DNA of 36,275 nucleotides from DALYJJ01 sp031969915 (GTDB lineage: Bacteria; Acidobacteriota; Terriglobia; Bryobacterales; Bryobacteraceae), in the NCBI GenBank assembly GCA_031969915.1, contig DALYJJ010000055.1, positions 1-36,275 of the forward strand, in the 5' to 3' direction. Positions 15,560-22,671 of this stretch are shown one piece after another; position 1 is the first letter of the stretch; the number at the start of each line of letters is the position of its first letter. Both the position numbers and the translations under genes were made by a program. The notes under the pieces are model-generated. The model searched no databases. It was not told the origin of the DNA and worked only from the letters and a program-made list of their open reading frames with translations.

Positions 15560-16870
15560 CTAGAACAGCGGCTTGTTCTGCTCGCCCAATTGCGGCCGCG
15601 GCCTGCACTCCTGCCAAATCAGGTACCCGAGCGCATCCGAAAGATGCGTTCTCCGCGGATCTTTTGTCTTGTCGATGTCCCCGGAGCGATCCTTGTAGGA
15701 AACCTCCTCCAGGTCTTTCACCAGCTCCCGGCAACGCGGGTCGATGATTAGCCGCCGTCGCCCGGCTGCGCTCTTTAGCATTCCGTTCACCAGGGCTATC
15801 CGCTCGCGCACGGCCGGATTGCTCCGCGGAACACGCAACTGCAACGGCATCGCCAATTGCCTGCCGAAATGCTCGCGCACGATGTCGTAGTCCGTACCGC
15901 CCGCGGTCTGCCGCCGGCTTCCCGATGCATCGCCGTACACCGTTACTCCCCTTCCATGCCACGGATACCGGCGTGAGAACTCCTCGCAGGCATCCCTTGT
16001 CGAGGCCCGGCTGAGCACGATCTCGTCGAGCACCCGAATTTCGTCTCCGCACAACTGCACAACCACGGAGCACATTGGCTCGACGTTGAAGTCCATCGCC
16101 CAAAGAAGGGGCTCCGCCGCCGCCACTACATTCGATCTGAGGTTCCCGGCACGGTCGAAAGCATGGTAGACTTGCCCGTCCTGCAGCTTCACGTACTCGC
16201 CGAGAACCTCCTGTTCGTAGAATTGCTGGTCGTAACTTCTCTTCAAGCGCTCATAAAAGTCCGGCACGGCGTCTAGCAGATACCGGTTCTCGAAGGGTTT
16301 CGCGATGATTGCGCTGTACCCTTCCACGCGCTCCGCCATAAACCGCCGATAGACCCAGTCGCGCCCCTTCGGAGTCCAGGCGGCTACGCCCGCAAGCCAG
16401 CTCGCCTTCGGATCGCGCAGCCGCGCCTCCAGGCGCTGCCAGGCCTCTTCTTCGCAATAGGTGAGCTCGTCTACGGCAAACCAGGCCAGGTTGGTTCCCC
16501 GCAGCCGCTCGTACGCGTCGAGGGATCGCAGCAGGATGCGCGATCCGGTATCCAGCATCCGGATGACTTTCTCGGCTTTGTTTAGTTCATAGGGCAGTCC
16601 ATTCGCATTCAGGATCTCCAGCAATGTCGTCTGCGTTGCATCGCGCAGCATTGCGTACGTCGGTGCTCCGATCACTCCCAGCCGCCCCGCATTCACATAG
16701 CTTAGGCGGATCGCTTCTTGACAAAGCGCCTGGCTCTTTCCGGAGCCGACCGGCCCCGAGAAACCCTTGAATCGTGCCTGAGAGCTATGGAAGAGCCGCT
16801 GCGAAGGCAGCGGCGAGTAATCTATGGTTCGGGTGACGTCGGCCGCGGTTTCTCTTCGTTCTCCACCCAT
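15560..16870 (-). CDS. terL: Terminase large subunit
   Basis: 436 residues. N-terminal ATPase: Walker A GPVGSGKS (39-46), Walker B WFAVDE (130-135) with the catalytic Glu. C-terminal RNase-H-like nuclease: metal-binding D260 (WAMDFN), D314 (VYGDASG) and D412 (HLSDALGYLIW). All expected catalytic residues are present, so the packaging motor looks functional. It translocates DNA into the procapsid and cuts it. The ATG at 16870 lies inside the upstream small gene (49-bp overlap) in another frame, with AAGGTGA upstream, implying coupled translation. Whether it packages by headful or at specific sites cannot be told; a headful mechanism would be required for GTA behaviour. Confidence 0.92.
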   Translation of the reverse strand: MGGERRETAADVTRTIDYSPLPSQRLFHSSQARFKGFSGPVGSGKSQALCQEAIRLSYVNAGRLGVIGAPTYAMLRDATQTTLLEILNANGLPYELNKAEKVIRMLDTGSRILLRSLDAYERLRGTNLAWFAVDELTYCEEEAWQRLEARLRDPKASWLAGVAAWTPKGRDWVYRRFMAERVEGYSAIIAKPFENRYLLDAVPDFYERLKRSYDQQFYEQEVLGEYVKLQDGQVYHAFDRAGNLRSNVVAAAEPLLWAMDFNVEPMCSVVVQLCGDEIRVLDEIVLSRASTRDACEEFSRRYPWHGRGVTVYGDASGSRRQTAGGTDYDIVREHFGRQLAMPLQLRVPRSNPAVRERIALVNGMLKSAAGRRRLIIDPRCRELVKDLEEVSYKDRSGDIDKTKDPRRTHLSDALGYLIWQECRPRPQLGEQNKPLF

Positions 16871-17133
16871 CGCACCGTCACCTCCTTCGCCTGCTCACCT
16901 TCGAGTTCCAGTCTCAAGTGAATCAAGCGAATCAAATCCGCGAGCGTTGCTTTCGTGTCGTTCTCGTTGACTTTGTTGATCGCCTGGGTCAGTAGCGTCC
17001 GGACAAGCGGCAGTATGTCCTGACAGCACTCCTCTCCCGTCTCTGTGCCGACGTCGCTTGCTTTCGAAGTGTGCGGCCGGGGTTTTCTTTGTTTCTTAGT
17101 TGGTTTCGCCGGCCGCTTCGCGTTCGTTGCCAT
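16822..17133 (-). CDS. Possible terminase small subunit (first gene of the module)
   Basis: 103 residues from the ATG at 17133, chosen because of a strong GGAGAGGAG just upstream; an in-frame start 13 codons earlier has no such site. The N-terminal about 35 residues are Lys/Arg/Pro-rich (MATNAKRPAKPTKKQRKPRP) and probably disordered and nucleic-acid binding. Residues about 45-90 form helices (CCQDILPLVRTLLTQAINKV, ATLADLIRLIHLRLELEGEQ). The usual TerS position immediately before TerL supports a small terminase role, but I see no recognisable helix-turn-helix. It could be a divergent, reduced TerS or an unrelated regulator. Confidence 0.5.
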   Translation of the reverse strand: MATNAKRPAKPTKKQRKPRPHTSKASDVGTETGEECCQDILPLVRTLLTQAINKVNENDTKATLADLIRLIHLRLELEGEQAKEVTVRWVENEEKPRPTSPEP

Positions 17134-17313
17134 CGGGTCTCCTCTCCACCGGCTTCGGTCCGCGCATCGCACATTCCTCTGCTGACCCGAGACTACCAGT
17201 CACCGCATACGCCGCTTTCCCGTGGGTCTCTGTAAGTGGATGGAGAAAAGGGAAATAAACTTCTCGAAAATCTGTGACCGCCCCGTCGCGCCTTACTACA
17301 CTCGATGAAATCG

Positions 17314-17352
17314 CGGTCCAGCGGAGCCAGGCGAGGAGACGCCGCTGGACCG
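17314..17352. repeat. 11-bp perfect inverted repeat
   Basis: CGGTCCAGCGG (17314-17324) and CCGCTGGACCG (17342-17352) separated by 17 bp, in the intergenic region that controls the phage-like module. No T run follows on either strand, so it is not a typical intrinsic terminator. It could be an operator, a structured leader or a packaging-recognition site; none can be chosen from sequence. Confidence 0.6.
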
Positions 17353-17406
17353 GGTGGTGCGGCCGTAGGTTGGTGTTGCGACCGGTCGCCCCTATTCGGA
17401 CTTTGA

Positions 17407-17419
17407 TATCTTGTCCGGC
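17407..17419 (+). promoter_or_regulatory. -10 box TATCTT and 7-nt spacer to ATG (leaderless start)
   Basis: TATCTT (17407-17412), GTCCGGC, then ATG at 17420, without a Shine-Dalgarno. Same spacing as at five other genes in the window. Confidence 0.4.
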
Positions 17420-18781
17420 ATGGACCGCCGTCGTTTTGTCGCCTCTTTAACCGCCGCCGCCGGCGCGGCCTCGGCCCGTCCGGCGCGCGGGGCCAACGGC
17501 CGGATCCGCCTGGGCTTCATCGGCCTCGGCGGCCGCGGCGCCTACGAGATCCGGACCTGCCTGAAGAAGGCGGAGACTGAGATCGTCGCGGTCTGCGACG
17601 CCTACCAGCCGTTCGTGGACGAGGTCCGCAAGGCGATTCCCACCAAGGTGGACGGTTACCAGGATTTCCGCCGCATCCTGGAGCGCAGGGACATCGACGC
17701 GGTCTTCGTTTCGACGCCCGACCACTGGCACGTGCCGATGTCGATGATGGCTTTTGAAGCCGGCAAGGACGTGTATTGCGAGAAGCCGCTGACGCACACC
17801 ATCGACGAGGGACGCGCGCTGGTGAAGGCCGCCCGAAGGCACAAGAAGATCCTGCAGACGGGGAGCCAGCAGCGGTCGGCGGAGCATTTCCAGAAGTGCG
17901 TGGAGATGATTCGCGGCGGCGTGATCGGGAAGGTGACGTTCGTCGAGGCGTGGAATCACTCGAACGAAGCGCCGGTGGGCATCGGCAATCCGAAAGACAG
18001 TGCGCCGCCGCCGGGTCTCGATTGGGATCTCTGCCTCGGGCCGGCCCAGAAGGTTCCCTTCAACATGAACCGATGGGTGTGGAACTACCGTTGGTTCTGG
18101 GAGTATTCGGGCGGCATGATGACCGATTGGGGCGCGCATCACGTGGATATCGTGCACTGGGCGATGAACGTGGATGCGCCGAAGAGCGTGGCGGCGTTCG
18201 GCGGCAAGTACGTGCTCGAGGACAACCGCGAGACGCCGGACACGCTCGTGACGGTATTCGAGTATCCCGGCTTCACGTTTCAGTATCGAAACACGCTCGG
18301 ATCGGGCGTGCGGTATGAAGGCCGCGTGTACGGGATGGCGTTCCGCGGGACGAAGGGCACGCTGGTGATCGACCGTTCGAGCTACGAGATCCGGCCGGAG
18401 TATCGCGGTGCGGAATTCGCGCCCGACCGCGACCGCGTGAAGGACACCTACAACGAGATTCGGCAACAGTTTCCGCCCGCGGCCGCGGCGGGCACCGCGA
18501 TGACGCCGGCGATTACGGCGAGCGGCTTCAGAACCGACCCGATGGCGCAGGAGGCACACGTGCAGAACTGGCTGGACGCGCTGCGGTCCCGCAAGCTGCC
18601 GAACGCGGATGTGGAGATCGGCCACCGCGTCTGTTCGGCGTGCCATTTGGGCGTGATCGCCTACCGCACGGGCCGGCGGATCGTGTGGGACGGGGAAGCG
18701 GAGCGCGTGGTGGGCGACGCAGAAGCGCAGAAGTACACGGCGAAGGAGTACCGGGCCGGGTTCGGGCTGCCGAAGGCGTAG
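17420..18781 (+). CDS. Tat-exported Gfo/Idh/MocA-family oxidoreductase
   Basis: 453 residues. A Tat-type signal (MDRRRFVASLTAAAGAASAR) precedes a Rossmann NAD(P)-binding start, IRLGFIGLGGRG (29-40), with acidic strand end AVCDAY, and the family's EKPLTH motif (121-126) that bears the active-site lysine. The C-terminal domain has WGAHHVDIVHWAMN, with the His residues usually involved in substrate binding. Such exported Gfo/Idh/MocA proteins are abundant in Acidobacteria and Planctomycetes and act on sugars or sugar acids, with a tightly held nucleotide. The ATG at 17420 is preferred to a TTG three codons earlier because the Tat motif then sits at the N-terminus and a -10 box lies 7 nt upstream. 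It converges on the heparinase-like gene 28 bp downstream. Confidence 0.9.
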   Translation: MDRRRFVASLTAAAGAASARPARGANGRIRLGFIGLGGRGAYEIRTCLKKAETEIVAVCDAYQPFVDEVRKAIPTKVDGYQDFRRILERRDIDAVFVSTPDHWHVPMSMMAFEAGKDVYCEKPLTHTIDEGRALVKAARRHKKILQTGSQQRSAEHFQKCVEMIRGGVIGKVTFVEAWNHSNEAPVGIGNPKDSAPPPGLDWDLCLGPAQKVPFNMNRWVWNYRWFWEYSGGMMTDWGAHHVDIVHWAMNVDAPKSVAAFGGKYVLEDNRETPDTLVTVFEYPGFTFQYRNTLGSGVRYEGRVYGMAFRGTKGTLVIDRSSYEIRPEYRGAEFAPDRDRVKDTYNEIRQQFPPAAAAGTAMTPAITASGFRTDPMAQEAHVQNWLDALRSRKLPNADVEIGHRVCSACHLGVIAYRTGRRIVWDGEAERVVGDAEAQKYTAKEYRAGFGLPKA

Positions 18782-18809
18782 GCGGCTGAAAGCGGAGCCC
18801 GTCCAAGGT

Positions 18810-20561
18810 CTACTCGAACGCCACTTCGATGCGCGCGGAAACCTGCCGTGCGGGCAGCCGGACCACCAGTTTTCGGGTACCGGCATTCTGGTTCTCAGCG
18901 GGACTGGCGGGCGTTGTCGCGACCGTGTCGAAGTACGCTCCCTCGGGCGAACGCAGCGTGGCCGTCAGCGTGCGGCCGCCCTTGGTGAGGATGGCTGTGC
19001 TGCCGAGCAACTCGACGGCAGCGTCGGTCACCATGCCCCAGAGCATCTCCACTTCCCCCTTCGCCACCAGTTCGTCAACGAACACGGAACGCTTGCCTTC
19101 TTCAACCAGGGCTGTCCGGCGCCAGTTCTCCATGCCGGAGTAGGCTTCGGTCAGGTCGATGGTGACCGATGACGAGTCCTGGCCGATGGCGCTCTCCACG
19201 ATGGGCGCCTTCGCGTTGGTCACCTGATTCGCATCGTCCACCAGAACGGTGTTGTGCGACTCCGTACGCAGCCGGAAATAGTTCCAGCGCTGACGGCCGA
19301 AGTAGTCGGGGAGATCGTAGTTATCGGGGCCGAGGTCCCGCGCCCACCGCTGCCCCTTCATGTCGAGTACGAACGATCCGAGGTCGAGGTGTGAGTGGTT
19401 GGCGGCGTTGTCCCCGCCCTTGATGCCGATAAACACGCCATCGCGGTCCGTCCACGATGTCCGCAGCACGGCCACTTCGACGCCTTTGAATGCGTAGCTG
19501 GGCAGGATTTCGGGCAGCGCGGTGGAAGACGGAAAGAAGACTAGGTCCAGCGGGTCCACCCGGCTGGGCGCGGTCAGCTTGTCGAGCTGGAACCAGGCGC
19601 AAGTGGGCTGATCGAAGCGGCGCGCGATCCACGTCAGCGCCCACGACCACCCTCCCACCGTATCGCTCGAATCGGCGTAATTGAACGTGCGCCCGATCGG
19701 ACTCACGGTGAAGATACGGAAGTAGCCTGCCTTGTCGAACCCCTCGCTCTCCGCCAGGCCGAAGTCGTGTCCCAGCGCCGTGTTTAGCGTTTCGATGAGG
19801 ACCACCGCATATCGTGTCGCGTAGTCCCAGTAGCCCGGCCCTTCAGCCCATCCGCCCTCCGGAGCGTAGGACTTCATCGCGACGGGCGCTGTCTTCAGCG
19901 CATAGTCCAGAACCTCGCGGGCCATCTCGGGTTCGTGCTCCGCAATGGCCAGCGCTCCCGCCAGGATTCCCCCGTTGCAAACTAGGTTCCAGTTGAACGG
20001 GCTGGCCGCCCACCAACCGTTGCCGCGGCCGTTCAGGCGGTAGCGGGTGAGCGCGGGTTCGAGGCCCTTGTTCACGATGGCCGCGCGCAGCCATTCGCGC
20101 TGCTCCTCGGCAAGGTCGTTGTAGAGCCACGAATAGCCGATTGCAAAAGCGTGCGTCATCTCGGCCGTGTCCAGGAAGTGCGATGGGTTCCAGTCCGGGA
20201 AGTTTGCCGCCGCCCACAGTTCCATCAGCGCCCGGTCCAGGTACTGGCGGTCGCGCTCAATCTGAAAAACGAAGGCAAGCCGGTACACGCGGCTCACCGC
20301 CAGGCGGCTCTGTGCCAGCAGACGCGGCCCGATCAGGATGTAACTCACGGTCGTGGTCTGGCGCAGCAGGTTGTCCGCATCGGACTTGAGATATCCATAG
20401 AGGCGCTTCGCCGTCTCGTCGGTGGCCACCAGTTCGCGGACCCGCTCGAAGTCGGTCGCCGTGGCCATGATGCGCGGATGGGCGGGACGTAGCGTGGACA
20501 GGCGGTCCTGTGCGGCCAACGTGAGCACGGACAGCCCGGCCACGGCAAGAAAGCGGAGCAT
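18810..20561 (-). CDS. Secreted heparinase II/III-like polysaccharide lyase
   Basis: 583 residues. Signal peptide (1-17), then a long alpha-toroid region of repeated helices (residues 30-330), including EGGWAEGPGYWDYATRY (235-251), a conserved catalytic-cleft motif of the heparinase/alginate lyase superfamily. The C-terminal beta-sandwich begins with NHSHLDLGSFVLDMKGQRW (388 on), whose His residues are typical of the heparinase II/III-like domain, and continues to the end. Lyases of this class cleave uronate-containing polysaccharides by beta-elimination; the exact substrate cannot be assigned. I chose the ATG at 20561 because it gives a clean signal peptide and has TATACT ending 7 nt upstream; an upstream start would add 16 residues. 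Confidence 0.85.
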   Translation of the reverse strand: MLRFLAVAGLSVLTLAAQDRLSTLRPAHPRIMATATDFERVRELVATDETAKRLYGYLKSDADNLLRQTTTVSYILIGPRLLAQSRLAVSRVYRLAFVFQIERDRQYLDRALMELWAAANFPDWNPSHFLDTAEMTHAFAIGYSWLYNDLAEEQREWLRAAIVNKGLEPALTRYRLNGRGNGWWAASPFNWNLVCNGGILAGALAIAEHEPEMAREVLDYALKTAPVAMKSYAPEGGWAEGPGYWDYATRYAVVLIETLNTALGHDFGLAESEGFDKAGYFRIFTVSPIGRTFNYADSSDTVGGWSWALTWIARRFDQPTCAWFQLDKLTAPSRVDPLDLVFFPSSTALPEILPSYAFKGVEVAVLRTSWTDRDGVFIGIKGGDNAANHSHLDLGSFVLDMKGQRWARDLGPDNYDLPDYFGRQRWNYFRLRTESHNTVLVDDANQVTNAKAPIVESAIGQDSSSVTIDLTEAYSGMENWRRTALVEEGKRSVFVDELVAKGEVEMLWGMVTDAAVELLGSTAILTKGGRTLTATLRSPEGAYFDTVATTPASPAENQNAGTRKLVVRLPARQVSARIEVAFE

Positions 20562-20574
20562 GATCCTGAGTATA
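20562..20574 (-). promoter_or_regulatory. -10 box TATACT and 7-nt spacer to ATG (leaderless start)
   Basis: Minus strand TATACT (20574-20569), CAGGATC, then ATG at 20561. Best match to the bacterial -10 consensus among this set. No obvious -35 hexamer. Confidence 0.5.
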
Positions 20575-20720
20575 GGTTTTTGCGAAAGCCGAAATCCGGG
20601 TGTTCTCACCGCTCCGCCGTTCCCTGCCGGTACCCCCGAACCGCCGCCGCGTCAGGGAAGCGTCTGGCGGCACACTGTGCTATCGTCTGGCAAATCGACT
20701 GGTCAAGCCTCGGTGGGCAC

Positions 20721-21453
20721 ATGAGCAGGTTACTGCTGTATCTTTGCATCACCGCAGCCGGTGTTTGCGCGGAGCCGGATGGCAATCACTGGCCGCAGTT
20801 TCGAGGACCGCAGGGAAGCGGGGTCGGCAGCGATAAGATCTCGCTCCCGTCGCAGTTCGGACCGAGACAGGCCCTCCTCTGGAAGACCGATCTGCCGAAG
20901 GGACATGGCTCGCCGTGCGTGTGGGGCGACCTGCTGATCGTCTCCCGGGACTATCCTCCGAATCCGGCGCTCTTTGCGATCCACAGAAGGACGGCGCGCT
21001 GGCCTGGAAAGTGGAATTGACGCCTTCTACCCAGGGTGGGCCTCGGACAAGCCATGCGACTGCGGTGATCTGGGACGGCGTCATTGTGCTGAACCGGCCG
21101 GGCCAGGTCTCGGCGCACTCGGCCGCGGACGGCAAACGGCGACCGCCTCGCAGGGGACCTCGACGCAGGCTGGCGGCGATGGCGTGCTCTACGTGAACGC
21201 GCCGACCATGGGATCAGACACGTACAACGCTACGCCTTTGCCGGCATTCTCGTCCGCGCTTGAGAAATACGATCAGGACAAAGACGGCAAGCTGAGCTTC
21301 GACGGGGCCGGGCGCGGCCTGTCGAAGGTGGCGGCTCGACCTGCCGGCGAGCCCCCAGACTCTTGGCCAGACCCTGCATTCGAACAGGAGTTGAAGTGCG
21401 TGCCGTCAGTGACGAGCCACTCGACTCGTTCGCTGGATCGAAACCGCCAGTGA
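20721..21453 (+). pseudogene. Decayed PQQ-type beta-propeller protein gene
   Basis: Starts intact at 20721 with a signal peptide (MSRLLLYLCITAAGVCA) and the family opening WPQFRGPQGSGVG, ...LLWKTDLPKGHGSPCVWGD, then shifts frame near 20985: DGALAWKVELTPSTQGG and HATAVIWDGVIVLNRPGQVS lie in a second frame, and GTSTQAGGDGVLYVNAPTMG followed by LEKYDQDKDGKLSFDGAG (an EF-hand-like calcium loop) in a third, after about 21145. It ends at 21453, well short of a full propeller. At least two frameshifts plus a 3' deletion, so no functional product is expected. The bases 21454-21559 hold nothing I recognise, although a remnant in another frame cannot be excluded. Assembly error is less likely given two separate shifts. 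Confidence 0.75.
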
Positions 21454-21559
21454 TCGGCCGCCGATCGGAGTTCGTTCTCCGGCCAGATTGCGGATGGCGC
21501 GTCGATCGCAATCGCACCCCCGAAGCTCCAGGCCTTGGAACCTTGTCACCCGATCGGCA

Positions 21560-21889
21560 CTATGTCGCGGTGTCGATTCGGATCAGTTGGCCATCTGTAA
21601 TCGAGTCGAGCGTTCGCAACACCGCAGGCACAAGGCGTTGGAGATCGGACAGGCGATTGGTGGAGGCGCCCAGAATCATGATGGAAACCCGGCGCCCCGA
21701 GAGGTTCTGCTGGTAAGGAATCTCCTGATCCGTTGTGATTAGGATCTCGAATCCGGCCGATTCAGCCGCTGCGATCAGCACACCGTTCTTCAACCCAGCC
21801 AGCTTCGCGTATCCGGCAGTTTGGCAGTCGTGCCCAGCAAACGACAGCCGCAGCCGCTGGTCAATACACTCGTCGAGCAAGATCCGCAT
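21560..21889 (-). CDS. PIN-like DUF5615 protein, putative toxin
   Basis: 109 residues from ATG 21889. MRILLDECIDQRLRLSF is the standard opening of DUF5615 PIN-like (Mut7-C-related) proteins, with acidic D6/E7; ILITTDQEIPYQQNLSG supplies the central TxDxxF-like acidic motif, and VLRTLDSITDGQLIRID closes the fold. Such proteins are predicted RNases of type II toxin-antitoxin pairs. The ATG overlaps the antitoxin stop (TAATG), so the pair is translationally coupled. Longer starts upstream would lie within the antitoxin gene and are not needed. Activity is not proven for most DUF5615 members. Confidence 0.8.
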   Translation of the reverse strand: MRILLDECIDQRLRLSFAGHDCQTAGYAKLAGLKNGVLIAAAESAGFEILITTDQEIPYQQNLSGRRVSIMILGASTNRLSDLQRLVPAVLRTLDSITDGQLIRIDTAT

Positions 21890-22113
21890 TAGACCTGCGC
21901 CAGACGCAGTTCCTTGCACTCCTCCAAGACCTGAACCGCAAGCTCGCGGCTGACCGTAGGAAACCCCTCGAGAAACTCGTCCAATGAGTCGCCGTTCTCG
22001 ATGTAGTCGAATAGCGTTTGCACAGGTACGCGCGTTCCCCGAAACACTGGCGTGCCATGCATCACTTCGGCATCGCGGACGATCGCTTCCTGCATGGTCC
22101 TATTGTCGCTCAC
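21889..22113 (-). CDS. DUF433-family antitoxin
   Basis: 74 residues if the GTG at 22113 is used (an ATG at 22095 and a GTG at 22143 are alternatives). AEVMHGTPVFRGTRVPVQTL followed by FDYIENGDSLDEFLEGFPTV is the signature of DUF433, a winged-helix-like DNA-binding antitoxin and autoregulator. The C-terminus (ELAVQVLEECKELRL) would neutralise the PIN-like partner encoded next. No clear operator palindrome was seen upstream. The pair separates a pseudogene from a housekeeping-type gene, a common insertion zone. Confidence 0.8.
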   Translation of the reverse strand: MSDNRTMQEAIVRDAEVMHGTPVFRGTRVPVQTLFDYIENGDSLDEFLEGFPTVSRELAVQVLEECKELRLAQV

Positions 22114-22149
22114 GGCGTGCTCTCTGCGCGGCAGACTTGGCACAACCGC

Positions 22150-22608
22150 TCATAGCCGGCCGTAGCGGCCCATGTACTGGGTCCGTGCGAGGACGCGGCC
22201 CTGCATGGCCTGGTCGACGGAGGGGCGCGTGGCGCCGGCGGGGAGGCCCAGGGATTCGACGCTGAGGGCGAGCAACTGGAAGCGGTAGCGATGGCGGCCG
22301 TGTCCTTTGGGGGGGCAGGGGCCGCCGTAGCCCGGGCTGCCGAAGTCGTTGGTCCCGGAAACGCCCAGGCGGCCCGGGCGAAAGCCTTGGGAGAGGGCGT
22401 GGACGGCGGGCGGAATATCGTAGAGCAGCCAATGGGTCCAGACGCCGTCTGGCGCGTCTGGGTCGTCCACGATCAGACCGTAGCTGCGGGCGCCTTCCGG
22501 CTCGCCGTTCCATTCGAGCGAGGGTGAGATATCGGCGCCGTCGCCGGTGTGAAGAACGGGGATGTCAGCGCCTTCGGCGAAGGCTGGAGAAAACAACTGG
22601 AACGCCAT
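22150..22608 (-). CDS. YbhB/YbcL-type PEBP-family protein
   Basis: 152 residues, full length. Family motifs are clear: LIVDDPDAPDGVWTHWLLYD (ligand pocket DPDAP...HW) and GYGGPCPPKGHGRHRYRFQL (GxGxxxPxxGxHrY). Bacterial phosphatidylethanolamine-binding-protein homologues are small cytoplasmic or periplasmic proteins of unsettled function, often called Raf-kinase-inhibitor-like. No signal peptide. Start at 22608 gives MAFQLFSPAF, the usual N-terminus; a possible -10 box CATAAT lies at 22637-22632. It is divergent from the cell-wall hydrolase gene with 63 bp between start codons. Confidence 0.88.
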   Translation of the reverse strand: MAFQLFSPAFAEGADIPVLHTGDGADISPSLEWNGEPEGARSYGLIVDDPDAPDGVWTHWLLYDIPPAVHALSQGFRPGRLGVSGTNDFGSPGYGGPCPPKGHGRHRYRFQLLALSVESLGLPAGATRPSVDQAMQGRVLARTQYMGRYGRL

Positions 22609-22656
22609 CGTGATTTGGACCGAGTACCGATTATGGCTCACCGCGAGGCGCTTGGG

Positions 22657-22671
22657 TATACTCTCGGAATC
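22657..22671 (+). promoter_or_regulatory. -10 box TATACT close to the hydrolase start
   Basis: TATACT (22657-22662) lies 9 nt before the ATG at 22672; an overlapping TACTCT gives the 7-nt spacing seen elsewhere. Predicts a leader of at most a few bases. Only weak CGGA before the start codon. Confidence 0.4.

Larger units (their letters stand above)
3412..17133 (-). mobile_element. Phage-derived head/tail structural module, GTA-like or domesticated prophage
   Basis: Fourteen co-directional genes form a complete siphovirus-type morphogenesis set in canonical order: packaging, portal, scaffold, coat, connectors, tail tube, chaperone, tape measure, tail tip. Intergenic gaps are mostly a few bases and several genes overlap. 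All frames are open and key catalytic residues of the terminase are kept. Absent inside the block: integrase, excisionase, repressor, replication, head protease, holin and lysin. No attachment-site repeats were seen at the borders. At 13.7 kb the block has about the size and gene content of alphaproteobacterial GTA clusters, though the coat (P22-like with separate scaffold) suggests independent origin. An eroded prophage that lost its early and lysis genes is the alternative. Confidence 0.7.
17134..17419. other. Divergent intergenic region upstream of the phage-like module
   Basis: 286 bp between the first phage-like gene (minus) and an oxidoreductase gene (plus). It contains an A/T-richer patch (about 17236-17275), the ribosome-binding site of the small gene, an 11-bp inverted repeat (17314-17352) and a -10 box for the plus-strand gene. 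No convincing -35/-10 pair for the module was found. Any host regulator of the module should act here. Confidence 0.5.

Noticed and set aside
17447..18886. 479-codon open frame antisense to the Gfo/Idh/MocA gene
   Set aside because: The sense frame has Tat signal and family motifs throughout; the antisense frame is Arg/His/Pro-rich, a common by-product of high-GC third-position bias.
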